Positions 17,013-26,157 of a stretch of 64,000 nt of DNA are shown here, piece after piece. The translations under genes were made by a program, and so were the position numbers. Origin of the DNA: Acidobacteriota bacterium (GTDB taxonomy: Bacteria; Acidobacteriota; Blastocatellia; RBC074); NCBI GenBank assembly GCA_018268995.1, contig JAFDVL010000066.1:1-64000 (forward strand), read 5' to 3'. Position 1 is the first letter of the stretch. Each line of letters starts with the position of its first letter. Below the pieces are notes generated by a model. It did no database searches and was not told the origin of the DNA. It saw only the letters and a program-made list of their open reading frames with translations.

Positions 17013-19241
17013 TCACTTCACCGTCAGCGCTGCCGCAACGATTTGGGAGGCTGAAATTAAGACCAGATTTGCCGCTGCCCCAAGCGGAACATAAGTATCA
17101 ATCGAGCGAACAGAACGCAATACACCATTGAAATTATTCTCAGCTAATCCGGCAATCACAGCATCCGCGATCCCGCCTCCTGTCGTGCGGCATTCATCGG
17201 CGATCAGCACCTTGCCGCATTCATCTGCGTGCTGGCGAATCGCGGCAACCGGAAGCGGATTCAGCCAACGCAAATCGAGCACCCGAGCTGCGATTCCGTG
17301 TTGTGCCTGTAATTGTCGGGCAGCCTGCAAGGATAATCGCAGCCCATTGCCGTAGCTAATAATCAAGAGGTCTTTGGCTTCAGGGTGATAAATTCCCATT
17401 TCGCCCGGCAAAAGAAGTTTTTCTGTTGTGGGATAATCAAAAAGCCATTCGCTATCGCCATCGGCATATAAATCTTTTTCGTGATACAGCGCGATGGGTT
17501 CCAAAAACACTGCAACCCGCCCACAGGCTTTAGCCGTCGCGATCAACCCGCGCAGCATCATTGCCGCCTCATCGCCACGCGCAGGAACGCCAAGCAATAA
17601 GCCCGGAATATCGCGCAATGCACCGATGGAATTGTCGTTATGAAAATGCCCGCCAAAGCCTTTCTGATAGCCCAGCCCCTGCACACGAACAACCATCGGA
17701 TTCGCAAATTGCCCAGACGAAAAAAACTGCAACGAACAAGCCTCACCGCGCAACTGATCCAGTGCATTGTGCAGGTATGCGAGATATTGAATTTCAGGAA
17801 CGGGCAACAGTCCCGCCAGACTTGCTCCTTGTGCGACGCCCAGGATTGTTGTTTCGTCCAGCAGGGTATCGAAGCAGCGCTGACTTCCGAACTTCTTTTG
17901 CAAACCTGCCGTGACGTAATACACGCCGCCTTTGCGCCCAACATCTTCGCCAAACAAAATCATTTCCGGGCGCGCTAACATTTCATCGGCCAACGCCGAG
18001 TTAATGTGCGCCGCCATCGTGCGCCGCGTTGGTGCGGTGGCACGTTCCGGCAACGCATCGCCCCAAAAGTCAGACCGCAGTTCAGGCTTCACGATTTCAT
18101 TGCCTGCCGGACGAATCGCGGCTTCATCGTAGGGCGCAAGCGGTGCTACGATTTCAGCCACACTAGACAACTTCGGACGCTTCACCACTTCGGCACAGGC
18201 GGCATCAACCTGAGCCTGCACATCGCGAATGATTGTTTGCAACGCAGCGGGCGTGGCTACGCCAAGTTCAATCAAACGACGTGCATTCAGCAACAGCGGA
18301 TCATGCGCTTCAGTCGCTTCAATTTCTTCCAGAGTGCGATAGCCGGTTTCGACATCGGTTCCGGCGTGCCCCCACAAACGCACAACATGCAAATGCAAAA
18401 AGACTGGCGAGCGATGGTGACGACAATATTGGATTGCCTCTTCGGCCACATTCCAGATTTCATCCATCGTCCCGCCTGCCTCAAAATATTTCAGGTGCGG
18501 CTGATTGCTGTAGCTATCGTGAATCCAGTTGTGCGGGGTTTCGACAGAAATCCCAATGCCGTTGTCTTCGCACACGAACAACATCGGACAGGCTCCGCCT
18601 CGCCGCACGGTGTAACGCGCCGCATTGAAGCCGGAAAGTGCTGTGGCGTGGTTCGCTGAAGCATCACCAAATGAGCAATACACAATCGAATCATCGCTCA
18701 GGTTTTCTGTCACCTTCAGCTTGCGGGCGTGCCGCAAGGCAAATGCCATCCCCGCAGCCTTGGGCAAATGCGAGGCAATCGTGCTGGTTTGTGGCGGAAC
18801 CCAGAGCGGCTTACTGCCCCAGACTTTATGTCGTCCCTGCGAAATCGGATCATCGGATGACGCGCAAAACGAGAGCACTGTATCCAGAATCGGATCAACT
18901 CCCGCGAGTTTGCGTGACCGCGCAACCATCAAACCGCCTGAACGATAATGCAGAAAACATGGATCATCCAATCGCAACAATGCGCCCAGCACGGCATTTT
19001 GTTCATGCCCAGCGCTGGAGATCGTGTAGAAGGATTGATTCGTTTTTCGCAGTTCGCGGGCGGCAACATCCAATAATCGGCTGGCAACCTGATCGGTAAA
19101 AATTTCGATAGCCTGTTGCACAGTTAAGCTGGTCGCTGAATGCAACGGAGCCTTCTGGGTCAACAAGGTTGGAGCGGGCTGAGCCGAGGCCAGATAGTCG
19201 GCCAGATTTTCCTGCACGATTTCGACACGAGTTTTGCTCAT
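17013..19241 (-). CDS. Fused alpha-beta 2-oxoacid dehydrogenase E1
   Basis: This single chain joins the E1 alpha and E1 beta parts of a thiamine-diphosphate-dependent 2-oxoacid dehydrogenase, the decarboxylating component of a pyruvate- or branched-chain-type complex. The alpha half has HEQNAVLGALLRLDDPCFLHYRSGG near residue 60 and the ThDP motif CSFGDASANHAT...NGIGIS near residues 190-235. The beta half begins near residue 405 with ALADEMLARPEMILFGEDVGRKGGVY and ends with EECRTTGG-like sequence. The chosen ATG at 19241 begins MSKTRVEIV; a longer frame to 19280 is not supported. No E2, E3 or lipoyl genes are nearby, so the complex partners must be elsewhere and substrate specificity is undecided. 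Confidence 0.85.
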   Translation of the reverse strand: MSKTRVEIVQENLADYLASAQPAPTLLTQKAPLHSATSLTVQQAIEIFTDQVASRLLDVAARELRKTNQSFYTISSAGHEQNAVLGALLRLDDPCFLHYRSGGLMVARSRKLAGVDPILDTVLSFCASSDDPISQGRHKVWGSKPLWVPPQTSTIASHLPKAAGMAFALRHARKLKVTENLSDDSIVYCSFGDASANHATALSGFNAARYTVRRGGACPMLFVCEDNGIGISVETPHNWIHDSYSNQPHLKYFEAGGTMDEIWNVAEEAIQYCRHHRSPVFLHLHVVRLWGHAGTDVETGYRTLEEIEATEAHDPLLLNARRLIELGVATPAALQTIIRDVQAQVDAACAEVVKRPKLSSVAEIVAPLAPYDEAAIRPAGNEIVKPELRSDFWGDALPERATAPTRRTMAAHINSALADEMLARPEMILFGEDVGRKGGVYYVTAGLQKKFGSQRCFDTLLDETTILGVAQGASLAGLLPVPEIQYLAYLHNALDQLRGEACSLQFFSSGQFANPMVVRVQGLGYQKGFGGHFHNDNSIGALRDIPGLLLGVPARGDEAAMMLRGLIATAKACGRVAVFLEPIALYHEKDLYADGDSEWLFDYPTTEKLLLPGEMGIYHPEAKDLLIISYGNGLRLSLQAARQLQAQHGIAARVLDLRWLNPLPVAAIRQHADECGKVLIADECRTTGGGIADAVIAGLAENNFNGVLRSVRSIDTYVPLGAAANLVLISASQIVAAALTVK

Positions 19242-19330
19242 AAATTTGATTGGGGCAAAGTTGAATGTGTAACTTGCCACGCTTCGGCTGGTAGGTCAAA
19301 AGACTTGCGTGCATAATGACGCTTTACAGA

Positions 19331-19417
19331 ACCGGGAGGGAGCGCGAGAGTAGTTATTGATCGCTCCCTCCCGGTCGCGGTACTGATTAATACAAGCGGT
19401 CGCTGTACTGATTGATA
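19331..19417. repeat. Inverted repeat followed by paired 21-bp direct repeats
   Basis: ACCGGGAGGGAGCG (19331-19344) is a perfect inverted match to CGCTCCCTCCCGGT (19362-19375). Overlapping its right end is a 21-base unit (19372-19392) repeated with 19 of 21 matches at 19397-19417; both units contain GTACTGATT. TCGCGGTACTG is shared with the palindrome inside the PSD1 gene. The last unit ends six bases before the start of the FAD oxidoreductase gene. Confidence 0.75.
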
Positions 19418-19423
19418 TAATTT

Positions 19424-21019
19424 ATGCCCATTACTTACGATGCAATCATTATCGGCGGAGGTCACAATGGTCTTGTCACTGCTGCCTATCTGGCTCGCGC
19501 CGGAAAAAAAGTGCTCGTTCTGGAACGACGCGCTGTTCTGGGGGGAGCCTGCGTGACAGAAGAAGTCTGGCCGGGCTTCAAGGTTTCCTCGCTTTCTTAC
19601 CTTTGCAGCCTGATGCAGCCGCGCATCATTCAGGAATTGGAACTGGCTCGCTACGGTTATCATATCTATCCCAAAGACCCGTCTTTTTTCACGGCCTTTC
19701 CTGATGGGCGACATATGTTCTTCTTTCAGGATCAAAAGAAAACGCTGGAACAAATCGCCAAATTTTCCAAACGAGATGCAGAATATTTTTCACGCTACGA
19801 GGCAGAGCTGGAGCATTTAGCAGAATGGGTTGAATCGTTACTGCTCGAAACGCCGCCCAACATTGTCCAGCGAAAGGTATCTGATCTGATCGCATTGGGA
19901 AAAATCGGACTGCGAACGGCCAAACTTGGGGATGCCAATCTGGTTCGGATGGTGAAAATCATGACGCAGAGCGTGCGCGACTTTTTGGACGAGCGATTTG
20001 AATCCGAAGAGATCAAAACCACGTTGGCAACCGATGGCGTTATCGGTACAAATGGCGGGCCTTCAACACCGGGAACCGCCTATATTTTATTGCATCACAT
20101 CATGGGCGGTGCCGCCGGGGCACGTGGTTTGTGGGGCTTTATTCGCGGGGGGATGGGTGCAATCAGTCAGTCCATCGCGGCCTCAGCGCAGGCACACGGC
20201 GCAAGCATCCGAACGGAGGCGGACGTTCAAAAAATCATCGTCAAAGACGGGAAAGCGACAGGGGTTGTGCTCCACGATGGCGAAGAGATTTATGCGAAGC
20301 GCATCATCTCCAACGCCGACCCCAAACGAACCTTTTTGCATTTGGTCGAAGCACAACAGCTCGCCCCTGAATTCAGGTCGCAAATCACGAATTTCAAATC
20401 GCACGGCTCCGCAGTGAAGATCAATCTGGCGCTGGATGGCCTGCCAAACTTCACGGCTTTCCCCACAGAAGGCTTAGGGCTGCCGCACAAAACCACGATG
20501 CATGTTTGCCCTTCGATGGATTACATTGATCGCGCCTGGGATGACGCCGCAGAGGGCCGCCCCGCCACGAATCCGATGCTGGAATGCACGATCCCGACGG
20601 CCTACGACGATTCCATCGCCCCCCCCGGCAAACACATCATGTGCATCTTCGCCCAGTTTGCCCCCTACAAGCTGAAGAACGCCGAATGGACAAATGAATT
20701 GAAAGATCAGTTTGCAGATCGTTGTTTGGATGCGCTGGCAGAATATGCCCCCAACATCAGGGACATCATGTTGCACCGACAAGTCATTTCCCCCTTCGAT
20801 ATGGAACGGGAATACGGCCTCACGGGTGGCAGCATCTTTCACGGCGACATGGGACTTGATCAATTGTTTTTCATGCGTCCCGTAGCGGGTTGGGCAAAAT
20901 TTAGAACTCCTGTTCAGAATTTATACCTGTGTGGCTCAGGCACTCATCCGGGAGGCGGAGTGATGGGCGCACCGGGATTTAATGCCGCCCGCGAAATACT
21001 AAAAGATTTTTCAGGCTGA
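19424..21019 (+). CDS. FAD-dependent oxidoreductase, PYROXD2-like
   Basis: This COG1233-type FAD enzyme resembles PYROXD2 and phytoene desaturases. The dinucleotide-binding motif IIIGGGHNGLVTAAYLARAG spans residues 8-27, with VLVLERRAVLGGACVTEEVWPGF just after it. The C-terminus has the second FAD contact YLCGSGTHPGGGVMGAPGFNAAREI. The 531-residue length fits the PYROXD2 group rather than carotenoid enzymes, and no carotenoid genes are nearby. The natural substrate is unknown. The start directly follows a repeat unit and no clear ribosome binding site is visible, so translation may be weak or the leader unusual. Confidence 0.85.
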   Translation: MPITYDAIIIGGGHNGLVTAAYLARAGKKVLVLERRAVLGGACVTEEVWPGFKVSSLSYLCSLMQPRIIQELELARYGYHIYPKDPSFFTAFPDGRHMFFFQDQKKTLEQIAKFSKRDAEYFSRYEAELEHLAEWVESLLLETPPNIVQRKVSDLIALGKIGLRTAKLGDANLVRMVKIMTQSVRDFLDERFESEEIKTTLATDGVIGTNGGPSTPGTAYILLHHIMGGAAGARGLWGFIRGGMGAISQSIAASAQAHGASIRTEADVQKIIVKDGKATGVVLHDGEEIYAKRIISNADPKRTFLHLVEAQQLAPEFRSQITNFKSHGSAVKINLALDGLPNFTAFPTEGLGLPHKTTMHVCPSMDYIDRAWDDAAEGRPATNPMLECTIPTAYDDSIAPPGKHIMCIFAQFAPYKLKNAEWTNELKDQFADRCLDALAEYAPNIRDIMLHRQVISPFDMEREYGLTGGSIFHGDMGLDQLFFMRPVAGWAKFRTPVQNLYLCGSGTHPGGGVMGAPGFNAAREILKDFSG

Positions 21020-21057
21020 CTTGCATTTCTGATTTTCATCGCATTAATCAATAGGCC

Positions 21058-21384
21058 ATGCAAACAATCATTCTTTTAGTTGTCGCCAATGTGTTTATGA
21101 CCTTTGCCTGGTATGGGCATTTGAAATATAAAAGCTTTTCCCTCTGGAAAGTAATTCTGGTGAGTTGGTTAATTGCGCTGCCAGAATATTGTTTTCAAGT
21201 TCCAGCCAATCGGCTTGGCTATGGACAATTCACAGGTTCTCAACTGAAAATAATTCAGGAAGTAATCACGATCCTGATCTTCTGTATCTTTTCTGTGGTG
21301 TATTTGAAAGAGCAACTGAAATGGAACCATCTGGTTGGCTTCCTGTTACTCTTGGGTGCCGTCTTCTTCATCGTCAAAAAGTAG
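21058..21384 (+). CDS. DUF486 (DMT-like) small membrane protein
   Basis: This 108-residue protein of the DUF486 family has four predicted membrane segments, the pattern of half-size drug/metabolite transporters. The signature FMTFAWYGHLKYKS lies at residues 14-27, then LIALPEYCFQVPANRLGYGQFTGSQLKIIQEVITI, and the chain ends FFIVKK. Function is not established. It follows the FAD oxidoreductase by 38 bases on the same strand and precedes a DUF350 membrane protein, so all may be co-transcribed. Confidence 0.85.
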   Translation: MQTIILLVVANVFMTFAWYGHLKYKSFSLWKVILVSWLIALPEYCFQVPANRLGYGQFTGSQLKIIQEVITILIFCIFSVVYLKEQLKWNHLVGFLLLLGAVFFIVKK

Positions 21385-21479
21385 TAGCGTTCGTTCCAGT
21401 TTTCTATTTTGCTTGGGAGGTTGCCGGATGCTTCTGGCATTGAACAAGCGCTGATTGAGCTAACCGCAAAGGAGAATTT

Positions 21480-22322
21480 ATGGATGCAACAACTGTTGGT
21501 TTTGTCGCATTGGCAGCGGTCATTCTGCTGGTAATTGCACGCGGCGTGTACCAATTGATTTTAGGCGTCTCGATGACCGAGGCACTCATTCATCACGATA
21601 ACAAGGCAGCCGCGATTGCATTGGCCGGGTTTCTGCTGGGCGTGATTCAGGTCATCATCCCTGTTTTCGGCGGGCCTTCCCATTCGTTCTGGAACGATCT
21701 TGCCAATGTCGCGACCTATGGGTTCATCGGCATCATTGTGCTGACGGTTTCCGGTTTGATTTTTACGGGATACTGCAAGGCCACTGGGACAGATTTAAAA
21801 AGCCAGATTGCACAAGGAAATGTTGCCGCCGGAATCACCGCAGCGGGTGCCTATCTGGCAGTGAGCGGCTTAACTAGTGGAATCTTTACAGGAGACGGTG
21901 GGGCGCTGCTCCCCACAGTTGTGTTCTGGCTCGCAGGACTTGTCGCGCTGATTGTACTCACTCATCTCTTCCGCTTGTTGACGGCTTATGATGATGCAGC
22001 CTTAATCAGTCAGGGCAATGTCGCCGCCGCGCTGGGATTTGCCGGACTGTTGGTAGCCATCGGGATGATGGTTGGCTATTCCGTGGCCGGAACCTTCACG
22101 GGATACAAAGAAGGTTTCATCAGCTTTGGCCTGTTTTTAGTGCTCACGCTGCTGTTTTATCCAGTTCGCCAAATCCTCGTCCAAATGATTATGCTCGGCG
22201 GCGGATTCAGTTTGTACAACGGCAGACTGGATCATGAAATCGCAGAAGATCAAAACGTCGGCGCGGGCGTGCTCGAAGCCGTAGGATACATCGCAACCGC
22301 CTTAATCTTGACTCGGATATGA
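21480..22322 (+). CDS. DUF350 family membrane protein
   Basis: This 280-residue protein carries two tandem DUF350 membrane domains, about eight hydrophobic segments in all. Repeated cores are DNKAAAIALAGFLLGV (residues 40-55) and ISQGNVAAALGFAGLLVAIG (175-195), with an extra LKSQIAQGNVAAGITAAGAYLA between them. DUF350 proteins are uncharacterised membrane proteins. A good AAAGGAG precedes the ATG. Its stop overlaps the next start (ATGA at 22319-22322), so it is translationally coupled to the exported hydrolase. Confidence 0.85.
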   Translation: MDATTVGFVALAAVILLVIARGVYQLILGVSMTEALIHHDNKAAAIALAGFLLGVIQVIIPVFGGPSHSFWNDLANVATYGFIGIIVLTVSGLIFTGYCKATGTDLKSQIAQGNVAAGITAAGAYLAVSGLTSGIFTGDGGALLPTVVFWLAGLVALIVLTHLFRLLTAYDDAALISQGNVAAALGFAGLLVAIGMMVGYSVAGTFTGYKEGFISFGLFLVLTLLFYPVRQILVQMIMLGGGFSLYNGRLDHEIAEDQNVGAGVLEAVGYIATALILTRI

Positions 22323-24349
22323 AAACTCCTCAATTGTCGTTCGTCATTGGGTATTGGTCATTGGTCATTTGCTTTTTATCGTTTGCGGTCTTGGCACAGG
22401 ATGTCCCAACCGCAGATCGCCGGGCATCGGAGGTGCGGCATCTTGACCTGACCTACGAATTCAAACCTTACAAGTCGAAAGAAGAATGGCAGGCGCGAGC
22501 GAGCTATTTGCGCGGGCAAATCCTGTTTGCGGCGGGACTGTGGCCATTGCCTGAAAAAACGCCGCTCAACGCCAAGGTCTTCGATCTCGTAGATAAGGGA
22601 GATTACACCGTTGAGAAGGTCTATTTTGAAAGCTTCCCCGGTCATTATGTGACGGGCAATTTGTACAAGCCCAAAAACATCACAGGCAAACTGCCTGCGG
22701 TGCTGACCCCACACGGACATTGGGCCTATGGTCGTTTGGAAAATCAGCCACTGAATTCCGGGCAGGGACGCGCGGCAAACTTTGCACGACAGGGTTATGT
22801 CACGTTCACCTGGGACATGGTCGGATATAACGATAGCACCGCGATCACGCATAATTTTGCCAGCCACAAAGAAGGCTTAGTGCGGGAATCCTTGTGGGGC
22901 GTCAACATTCTGGGGCTACAGTTATGGAATTCGATCCGCGCCGTAGATTTCATTGAATCCCTGCCTGAAGTAGATCGCAATCGAATCGGCGTCACAGGTG
23001 AATCAGGCGGCGGAACACAAACATTTTTGCTTTACGCCGTTGAAGATCGCATCAAGGTTTCCGCTCCTGTAAATATGATTTCTTCGACAATGCAAGGCGG
23101 ATGCCTGTGCGAGAACACACCGCTGCTGCGCATTGACACGAACAACATGGAAATCGGTGCGTGTATGGCTCCACGCCCGATGATGATGATTGCGGCGACT
23201 GGCGATTGGACAAAACTAACGCCAACGGTTGAATTCCCTGCTGTCCAAAGCGTCTATCAACTGTTTGAGGCCGGAGACAAAGTTAAATACACACAATTTG
23301 ACGCGCCGCATAATTACCATCGCGAAAGCCGCGAAGCGGTCTATGGCTGGTTTGCTCATTGGCTACAAGGTCGGCAGGAAATCACTCCCATCAAAGAAAA
23401 ATCCAGCGCAGTCCCGACACTGCCCGAACTCATGGTGTTTTATGGTCGTCCGCGCCCTGCCAACGAACTGAATGAGCAGCAGTTGGCAGAATCTTTGATC
23501 GCGGCGCGCAAGAAACAATTTGAGGCAGCGTTGCCGAGCAATGCGGCAGGACTTGAAACGTTCAAGTCACAGTATGGGAAAGCACTAAAATACGCCCTGA
23601 TGGCGGAATACCCTGCGGCGGATGAATTGTCTACAACAATGAAAGACCCGCCTGGTATTCGCCTCATCTCGCGACGCAACCAGAAAGATTTGGTCGCCTT
23701 GCAAATCTGGCGTCCCACCCGCGACAAACGATCCAAACAAAAGCCGTTGGATTCTTATGTCCTCATTGCTTCACCCGAAAGTGAATTCGTTTCCGGGAGC
23801 AAAGACTTAATCGAACAACTGACCAAGGCTGGGCACACGGTGGCGTTCTTAAATTGTTTTCCGGGCAAAAACGGGTCTGAAGAGCCAAGCAAATACAAAT
23901 TCATTGCGACCTACAACCGTTTGAATGATGCGAACCGGATACAGGATATTCTCACTGCCGTGGCTTATCTGAATAAGGTCAAAGGAAACGGACGGCTTAG
24001 CATCATCGGCCTCAAAGAAGCAGGTCTGTATGCCATGCTGGCGAAAAGCTATTTGACCGGAGTGGATCAAATGGTGGTGGATGCAACTCAGTTTGACAAT
24101 AACAATGATGCCGATTACCTGAAACGAGTCGCCATTCCAGGCTTGAATCGGGCAGGTAGTTTCGCTACGGCAATTGCCATCTCTGACTTTACACCGCTGT
24201 TGATCCATAACACGGGCAATCGGTTTCAAGCCGATAAAATCGAGCAACTGTATCGAACGCTGGGCAAACCTGAAAACTTGCAGGTGAAAGCCGAGAAATC
24301 CCCGGATTCAGCCATCGTCACGTGGTTGACGCCCGTGGCAGAAAAATAA
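22319..24349 (+). CDS. Exported alpha/beta hydrolase, acetyl xylan esterase-like
   Basis: This is a 676-residue exported serine hydrolase. After the signal peptide (residues 1-26) the N-terminal domain has an esterase core: LPAVLTPHGHWAYGR, then the nucleophile elbow GVTGESGGGTQTFLL with serine near residue 227, and the histidine candidate in FDAPHNYHRESREAVYGWFAHWL near residue 330. A second, weaker alpha/beta-like half follows (KDLIEQLTKAGHTVAFLNCFPGK..RLSIIGLKEAGLYAMLAKSYL) that lacks an obvious serine elbow. The substrate could be an acylated polysaccharide, which is unproven. The signal peptide SFVIGYWSLVICFLSF is encoded by a tandem TTGGTCATT-type repeat. The start overlaps the DUF350 stop. 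Confidence 0.82.
   Translation: MKTPQLSFVIGYWSLVICFLSFAVLAQDVPTADRRASEVRHLDLTYEFKPYKSKEEWQARASYLRGQILFAAGLWPLPEKTPLNAKVFDLVDKGDYTVEKVYFESFPGHYVTGNLYKPKNITGKLPAVLTPHGHWAYGRLENQPLNSGQGRAANFARQGYVTFTWDMVGYNDSTAITHNFASHKEGLVRESLWGVNILGLQLWNSIRAVDFIESLPEVDRNRIGVTGESGGGTQTFLLYAVEDRIKVSAPVNMISSTMQGGCLCENTPLLRIDTNNMEIGACMAPRPMMMIAATGDWTKLTPTVEFPAVQSVYQLFEAGDKVKYTQFDAPHNYHRESREAVYGWFAHWLQGRQEITPIKEKSSAVPTLPELMVFYGRPRPANELNEQQLAESLIAARKKQFEAALPSNAAGLETFKSQYGKALKYALMAEYPAADELSTTMKDPPGIRLISRRNQKDLVALQIWRPTRDKRSKQKPLDSYVLIASPESEFVSGSKDLIEQLTKAGHTVAFLNCFPGKNGSEEPSKYKFIATYNRLNDANRIQDILTAVAYLNKVKGNGRLSIIGLKEAGLYAMLAKSYLTGVDQMVVDATQFDNNNDADYLKRVAIPGLNRAGSFATAIAISDFTPLLIHNTGNRFQADKIEQLYRTLGKPENLQVKAEKSPDSAIVTWLTPVAEK
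22335..22372 (+). repeat. TTGGTCATT tandem repeat inside a signal peptide
   Basis: Short near-repeats TTCGTCATT, GGGTATT, GGTCATT and GGTCATT follow one another. They encode the hydrophobic FVIGYWSLVI core of the hydrolase signal peptide. Related strings occur between genes at 29378-29405, 35922-36001 and, reversed, around 44212-44219. Confidence 0.7.
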
Positions 24350-24377
24350 TTAAAGTTTCCTCGTAATTCTTAATCGC

Positions 24378-24409
24378 AAAGCCCTGATCGTTTTGGTCAG
24401 GGCTTTTTT
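24378..24409 (+). terminator. Rho-independent terminator
   Basis: AAAGCCCTGA (24378-24387) pairs with TCAGGGCTTT (24397-24406) around a nine-base loop, and the T-run continues to 24409. It ends the transcript containing the alpha/beta hydrolase. Confidence 0.9.
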
Positions 24410-24535
24410 CTTAGTACACCGACAGGTCTTGGAGCATACAAAGCTGTATGGATTCTCGCTCGGTCAGGTGCCTGAATTTCATACGTCGCGGCACGAATTC
24501 CCTGTTATTTAAGGCAATTTCCTGTGGCATATCGC

Positions 24536-24564
24536 TTGCCATAGTCAGGTGCAGAGAATAATGA
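24536..24564 (+). promoter_or_regulatory. Putative sigma-70-type promoter
   Basis: TTGCCA (24536-24541) is separated by exactly 17 bases from TAATGA (24559-24564), 28 bases before the start codon at 24593. Spacing is ideal but the boxes are imperfect. Confidence 0.35.
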
Positions 24565-24592
24565 AAGGTACTTACAAGAGGAGAAACCAATT

Positions 24593-24988
24593 ATGAAAAA
24601 ACCAGGAACTAATCTTATCGCCTTAACTTTTTTCTGCCTGACTCTGGTGGGGATTAACAACGTGGCTGCCGTTGCAGATGATATGAAATATCACCAAACG
24701 GCCACTTTTAATGAAGACGTGTTCGTCAGCAATACCGTGCTGAAAAAAGGGAAATACCGAATCACTTTTTATGCGGATACGGGCGAAGTCAAATTTGCCA
24801 AAGAGAATGGTGATGTGGTCTTAACCGTCAAGGCTGCCGTTGAAATGATGGAGAAAGACGCGAAGTACGATCAGACACAGACCTCAAAAACGGATCAAGG
24901 GCAGGTCTTAACCAAGCTGGTGTTTGAAGGGCACGCAAAATACGCTGTGTTGACGGATGCGACTGTGACGATGAAAGACGATGATTAG
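24593..24988 (+). CDS. Small secreted beta-rich protein
   Basis: I do not recognise this 131-residue protein as a named family. A signal peptide (residues 1-26, before AVADDMKYH) is followed by a compact, probably all-beta domain: TVLKKGKYRITFYADTGEVKFAKENGDVVLTVKAAVEM, then TKLVFEGHAKYAVLTDATVTMKDDD. It has no cysteines after the signal. AGAGGAGA precedes the ATG, a putative promoter lies just upstream and a terminator follows, so it is a single-gene unit. Confidence 0.75.
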   Translation: MKKPGTNLIALTFFCLTLVGINNVAAVADDMKYHQTATFNEDVFVSNTVLKKGKYRITFYADTGEVKFAKENGDVVLTVKAAVEMMEKDAKYDQTQTSKTDQGQVLTKLVFEGHAKYAVLTDATVTMKDDD

Positions 24989-25006
24989 GTTCTTTCAGTA
25001 AAAAAG

Positions 25007-25042
25007 CAAAAGAGCGCACCTTAACAGGATGCGCTCTTTTTT
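25007..25042. terminator. Bidirectional terminator
   Basis: AGAGCGCA (25011-25018) pairs with TGCGCTCT (25030-25037), flanked by AAAA and an eight-base T-run. It lies between the convergent genes ending at 24988 and 25057 and can serve both. Confidence 0.9.
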
Positions 25043-25056
25043 TTCATCTGGCAGGC

Positions 25057-26034
25057 TTACTTTTTATATTTAGCGATCAAGGCGTCCAACCCATCGGTCG
25101 AGCCTTTGCGGATTTTGTAGGTTTCCTGCAAGGCTGGCAGAACCTGATCGTGAATTTGCTTATATTCCGCTTTCGAGGCTGTAACACCAATTACACGAGC
25201 ATAGTTATCAATGACTTCGTCCAGATAGCCGTAGGCTTTTTTCAGCGCGGCATCTTTGGCCGCACCTGACGCGGTGTTGTATTCCATCGCGGCACGTTGA
25301 TAATTTGCATCCGCCAGACTGGCCAGCATTAAATAGCCGTTCGGGTTCAGCGGGTTCAACTCAACTGCCTTCTGAAATTTTGCCTGCGCATCGGCGGCAT
25401 CGCCAGCATTGAAGGCAACAAAACCCAGGGCCTGATACAATTCAGGCAACCACCGTGGTTTGAACTCGCCCCAGAATTGATCATTCACATTTGCGGGCTT
25501 TTTGTCGGCTTCAATCAAGGCAATCGCCTGTGACGCATATTGTTTGGTATCTGCTGCCAACTCGGCCTTCCCCTGTCGCACAAGGTTTGAGCCACGCAGA
25601 GCAAGTTGCGTTAAGAGCAAGGGATTGTCAGGGGCAAGCGCCAATGCTTTCGGAGCCAGCTTGAAGGCTTCTTCCACCTTCCCGATTAAAGCCAGGGAAT
25701 CTACCTGATAAGGCAAAACCAGCTCCTTTTCTTTCTCGTCTGAAAAAATCTTGGAGTACGTTTCAATATAGCCAAGGCGTTGACTCGGGTCAGTCACATC
25801 GCCGATTTCCTTGGCCATATAATCTGCCACTCTGATTCGCAAGGAGCTTTTTGAGTTCTTTTTCATGAACTCTTCTGATTGCTTGATCTTGGCCTGAATG
25901 CCTTGTGCCATCTGGACTTTCTTTGCGGCATCCACTTCACCCGAAGACGGGGGTTTCTGTTCCTGGGCAATGACCAGTGAGGCAACGAAAACCAGGCTAA
26001 ATAAAATACGCGGTAGAAAACTGAATACTTTCAT
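25057..26034 (-). CDS. Exported TPR-like protein
   Basis: This 325-residue protein has a signal peptide (LPRILFSLVFVASLVIAQ) and helical repeats that look like tetratricopeptide units. The clearest repeat is ALGFVAFNAGDAADAQAKFQKAVELNPLNPNGYLMLASL near residues 205-245, with another around EEAFKLAPKALALAPDNPLLL near residue 115. The C-terminal helix YLDEVIDNYARVIG is followed by QIHDQVLPALQETYKIRKGS. It probably acts as a periplasmic scaffold, with no partner evident. AAGGAA precedes the start. Confidence 0.8.
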   Translation of the reverse strand: MKVFSFLPRILFSLVFVASLVIAQEQKPPSSGEVDAAKKVQMAQGIQAKIKQSEEFMKKNSKSSLRIRVADYMAKEIGDVTDPSQRLGYIETYSKIFSDEKEKELVLPYQVDSLALIGKVEEAFKLAPKALALAPDNPLLLTQLALRGSNLVRQGKAELAADTKQYASQAIALIEADKKPANVNDQFWGEFKPRWLPELYQALGFVAFNAGDAADAQAKFQKAVELNPLNPNGYLMLASLADANYQRAAMEYNTASGAAKDAALKKAYGYLDEVIDNYARVIGVTASKAEYKQIHDQVLPALQETYKIRKGSTDGLDALIAKYKK

Positions 26035-26157
26035 TGTAGGTTCCTTAGATTTTTCCGAGCCAGAGAAGTGTCCGTGTGAGAATTCTGCGCTTCTCTTGCC
26101 AGTTGATTGAAATGGAGTGTAATGGCTAAGTATACGAGAGAAGAGATAAAGGTCAAA

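Noticed and set aside
18006..18659. Plus-strand 217-codon frame opposite the E1 gene
   Set aside because: It is antisense to the ThDP-binding motif region of a recognised enzyme.
19372..19417. Possible CRISPR-like direct repeats
   Set aside because: Only two units and a four-base gap between them. No array, no cas genes.
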